This document shows positions 5,575 through 5,598 of a stretch of 5,598 nucleotides of DNA, one piece after another; the stretch's first letter is position 1; every line of letters starts with the position of its first letter. Source of the DNA: Candidatus Aminicenantota bacterium (GTDB lineage Bacteria > Acidobacteriota > Aminicenantia > Aminicenantales > Aminicenantaceae); contig DAOWCB010000112.1 in NCBI GenBank assembly GCA_030633795.1, forward strand, positions 1-5,598, in the 5' to 3' direction. A program made the position numbers and the translations under genes. A model generated the notes under the pieces. It was not told the DNA's origin. It searched no databases and saw nothing but the letters and a program-made list of their open reading frames with translations.

Positions 5575-5590
5575 ATTATTTATAAATAAT
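5575..5590. repeat. Perfect 16-bp AT-only palindrome upstream of gyrA
   Basis: ATTATTTATAAATAAT reads the same on both strands. It ends about 20 bases before the gyrA start, next to the Shine-Dalgarno. It contains TATAAA, which could serve as a -10 element on the minus strand, but the matching -35 would be off the window. It could also be an operator, or low-complexity chance. No coding sequence can be supported in 5568-5598. Confidence 0.4.
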
Positions 5591-5598
5591 GCCGATGC

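Noticed and set aside
5568..5598. 3' end of an upstream gene such as gyrB on the minus strand
   Set aside because: None of the three frames in these 31 bases gives a recognisable GyrB ending, and the fragment is too short to judge.

Overview
The window is a mostly housekeeping stretch of a Gram-negative-type bacterial chromosome with moderate G+C judged by eye. It holds the 3' end of the primary sigma factor gene (rpoD), a tRNA with anticodon CAU, a C4 zinc-ribbon coiled-coil protein of the FlgZ/CdsZ-like family, a long-chain fatty acyl-CoA ligase, and DNA gyrase subunit A. The protein types and the order rpoD, tRNA, zinc-ribbon gene remind me of Desulfobacterota, Acidobacteriota or related uncultivated lineages. 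That is an impression from family resemblance only; no taxon can be fixed from this sequence alone.

Layout, left half (+ strand). The last 36 codons of rpoD end at 112. A 236-base gap follows (113-348). It holds two short hairpins just after rpoD, a degenerate 25-bp-period tandem repeat that looks like a leftover insertion-sequence end, and a good sigma-70-type promoter (310-338). The promoter drives the tRNA at 349-420. Only 21 bases after the tRNA, with no terminator between, the zinc-ribbon gene starts on GTG, so tRNA and mRNA are probably made as one transcript.

Layout, right half (- strand). gyrA (start about 5555, stop 3135) is followed by a 197-base gap and then the acyl-CoA ligase gene (2937 to 1147). 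The gap carries the ligase's own promoter and a roughly 140-nt leader. The leader can form a 15-bp hairpin, or an alternative helix that ends just before a run of six U. The ligase and zinc-ribbon genes converge and overlap tail to tail by 9 bases.

The genes share no single pathway: transcription initiation, decoding, a putative chaperone/adaptor, lipid activation and DNA supercoiling. I saw no defence system, CRISPR array, intact mobile element or evident new multi-gene system. The points most worth a second look are the structured leader before the ligase, Met in place of the quinolone-contact Ser of GyrA, a variant GyrA-box, a tRNA with two mismatched stem positions whose acceptor stem suggests tRNA-Ile2, and the tRNA-mRNA arrangement.
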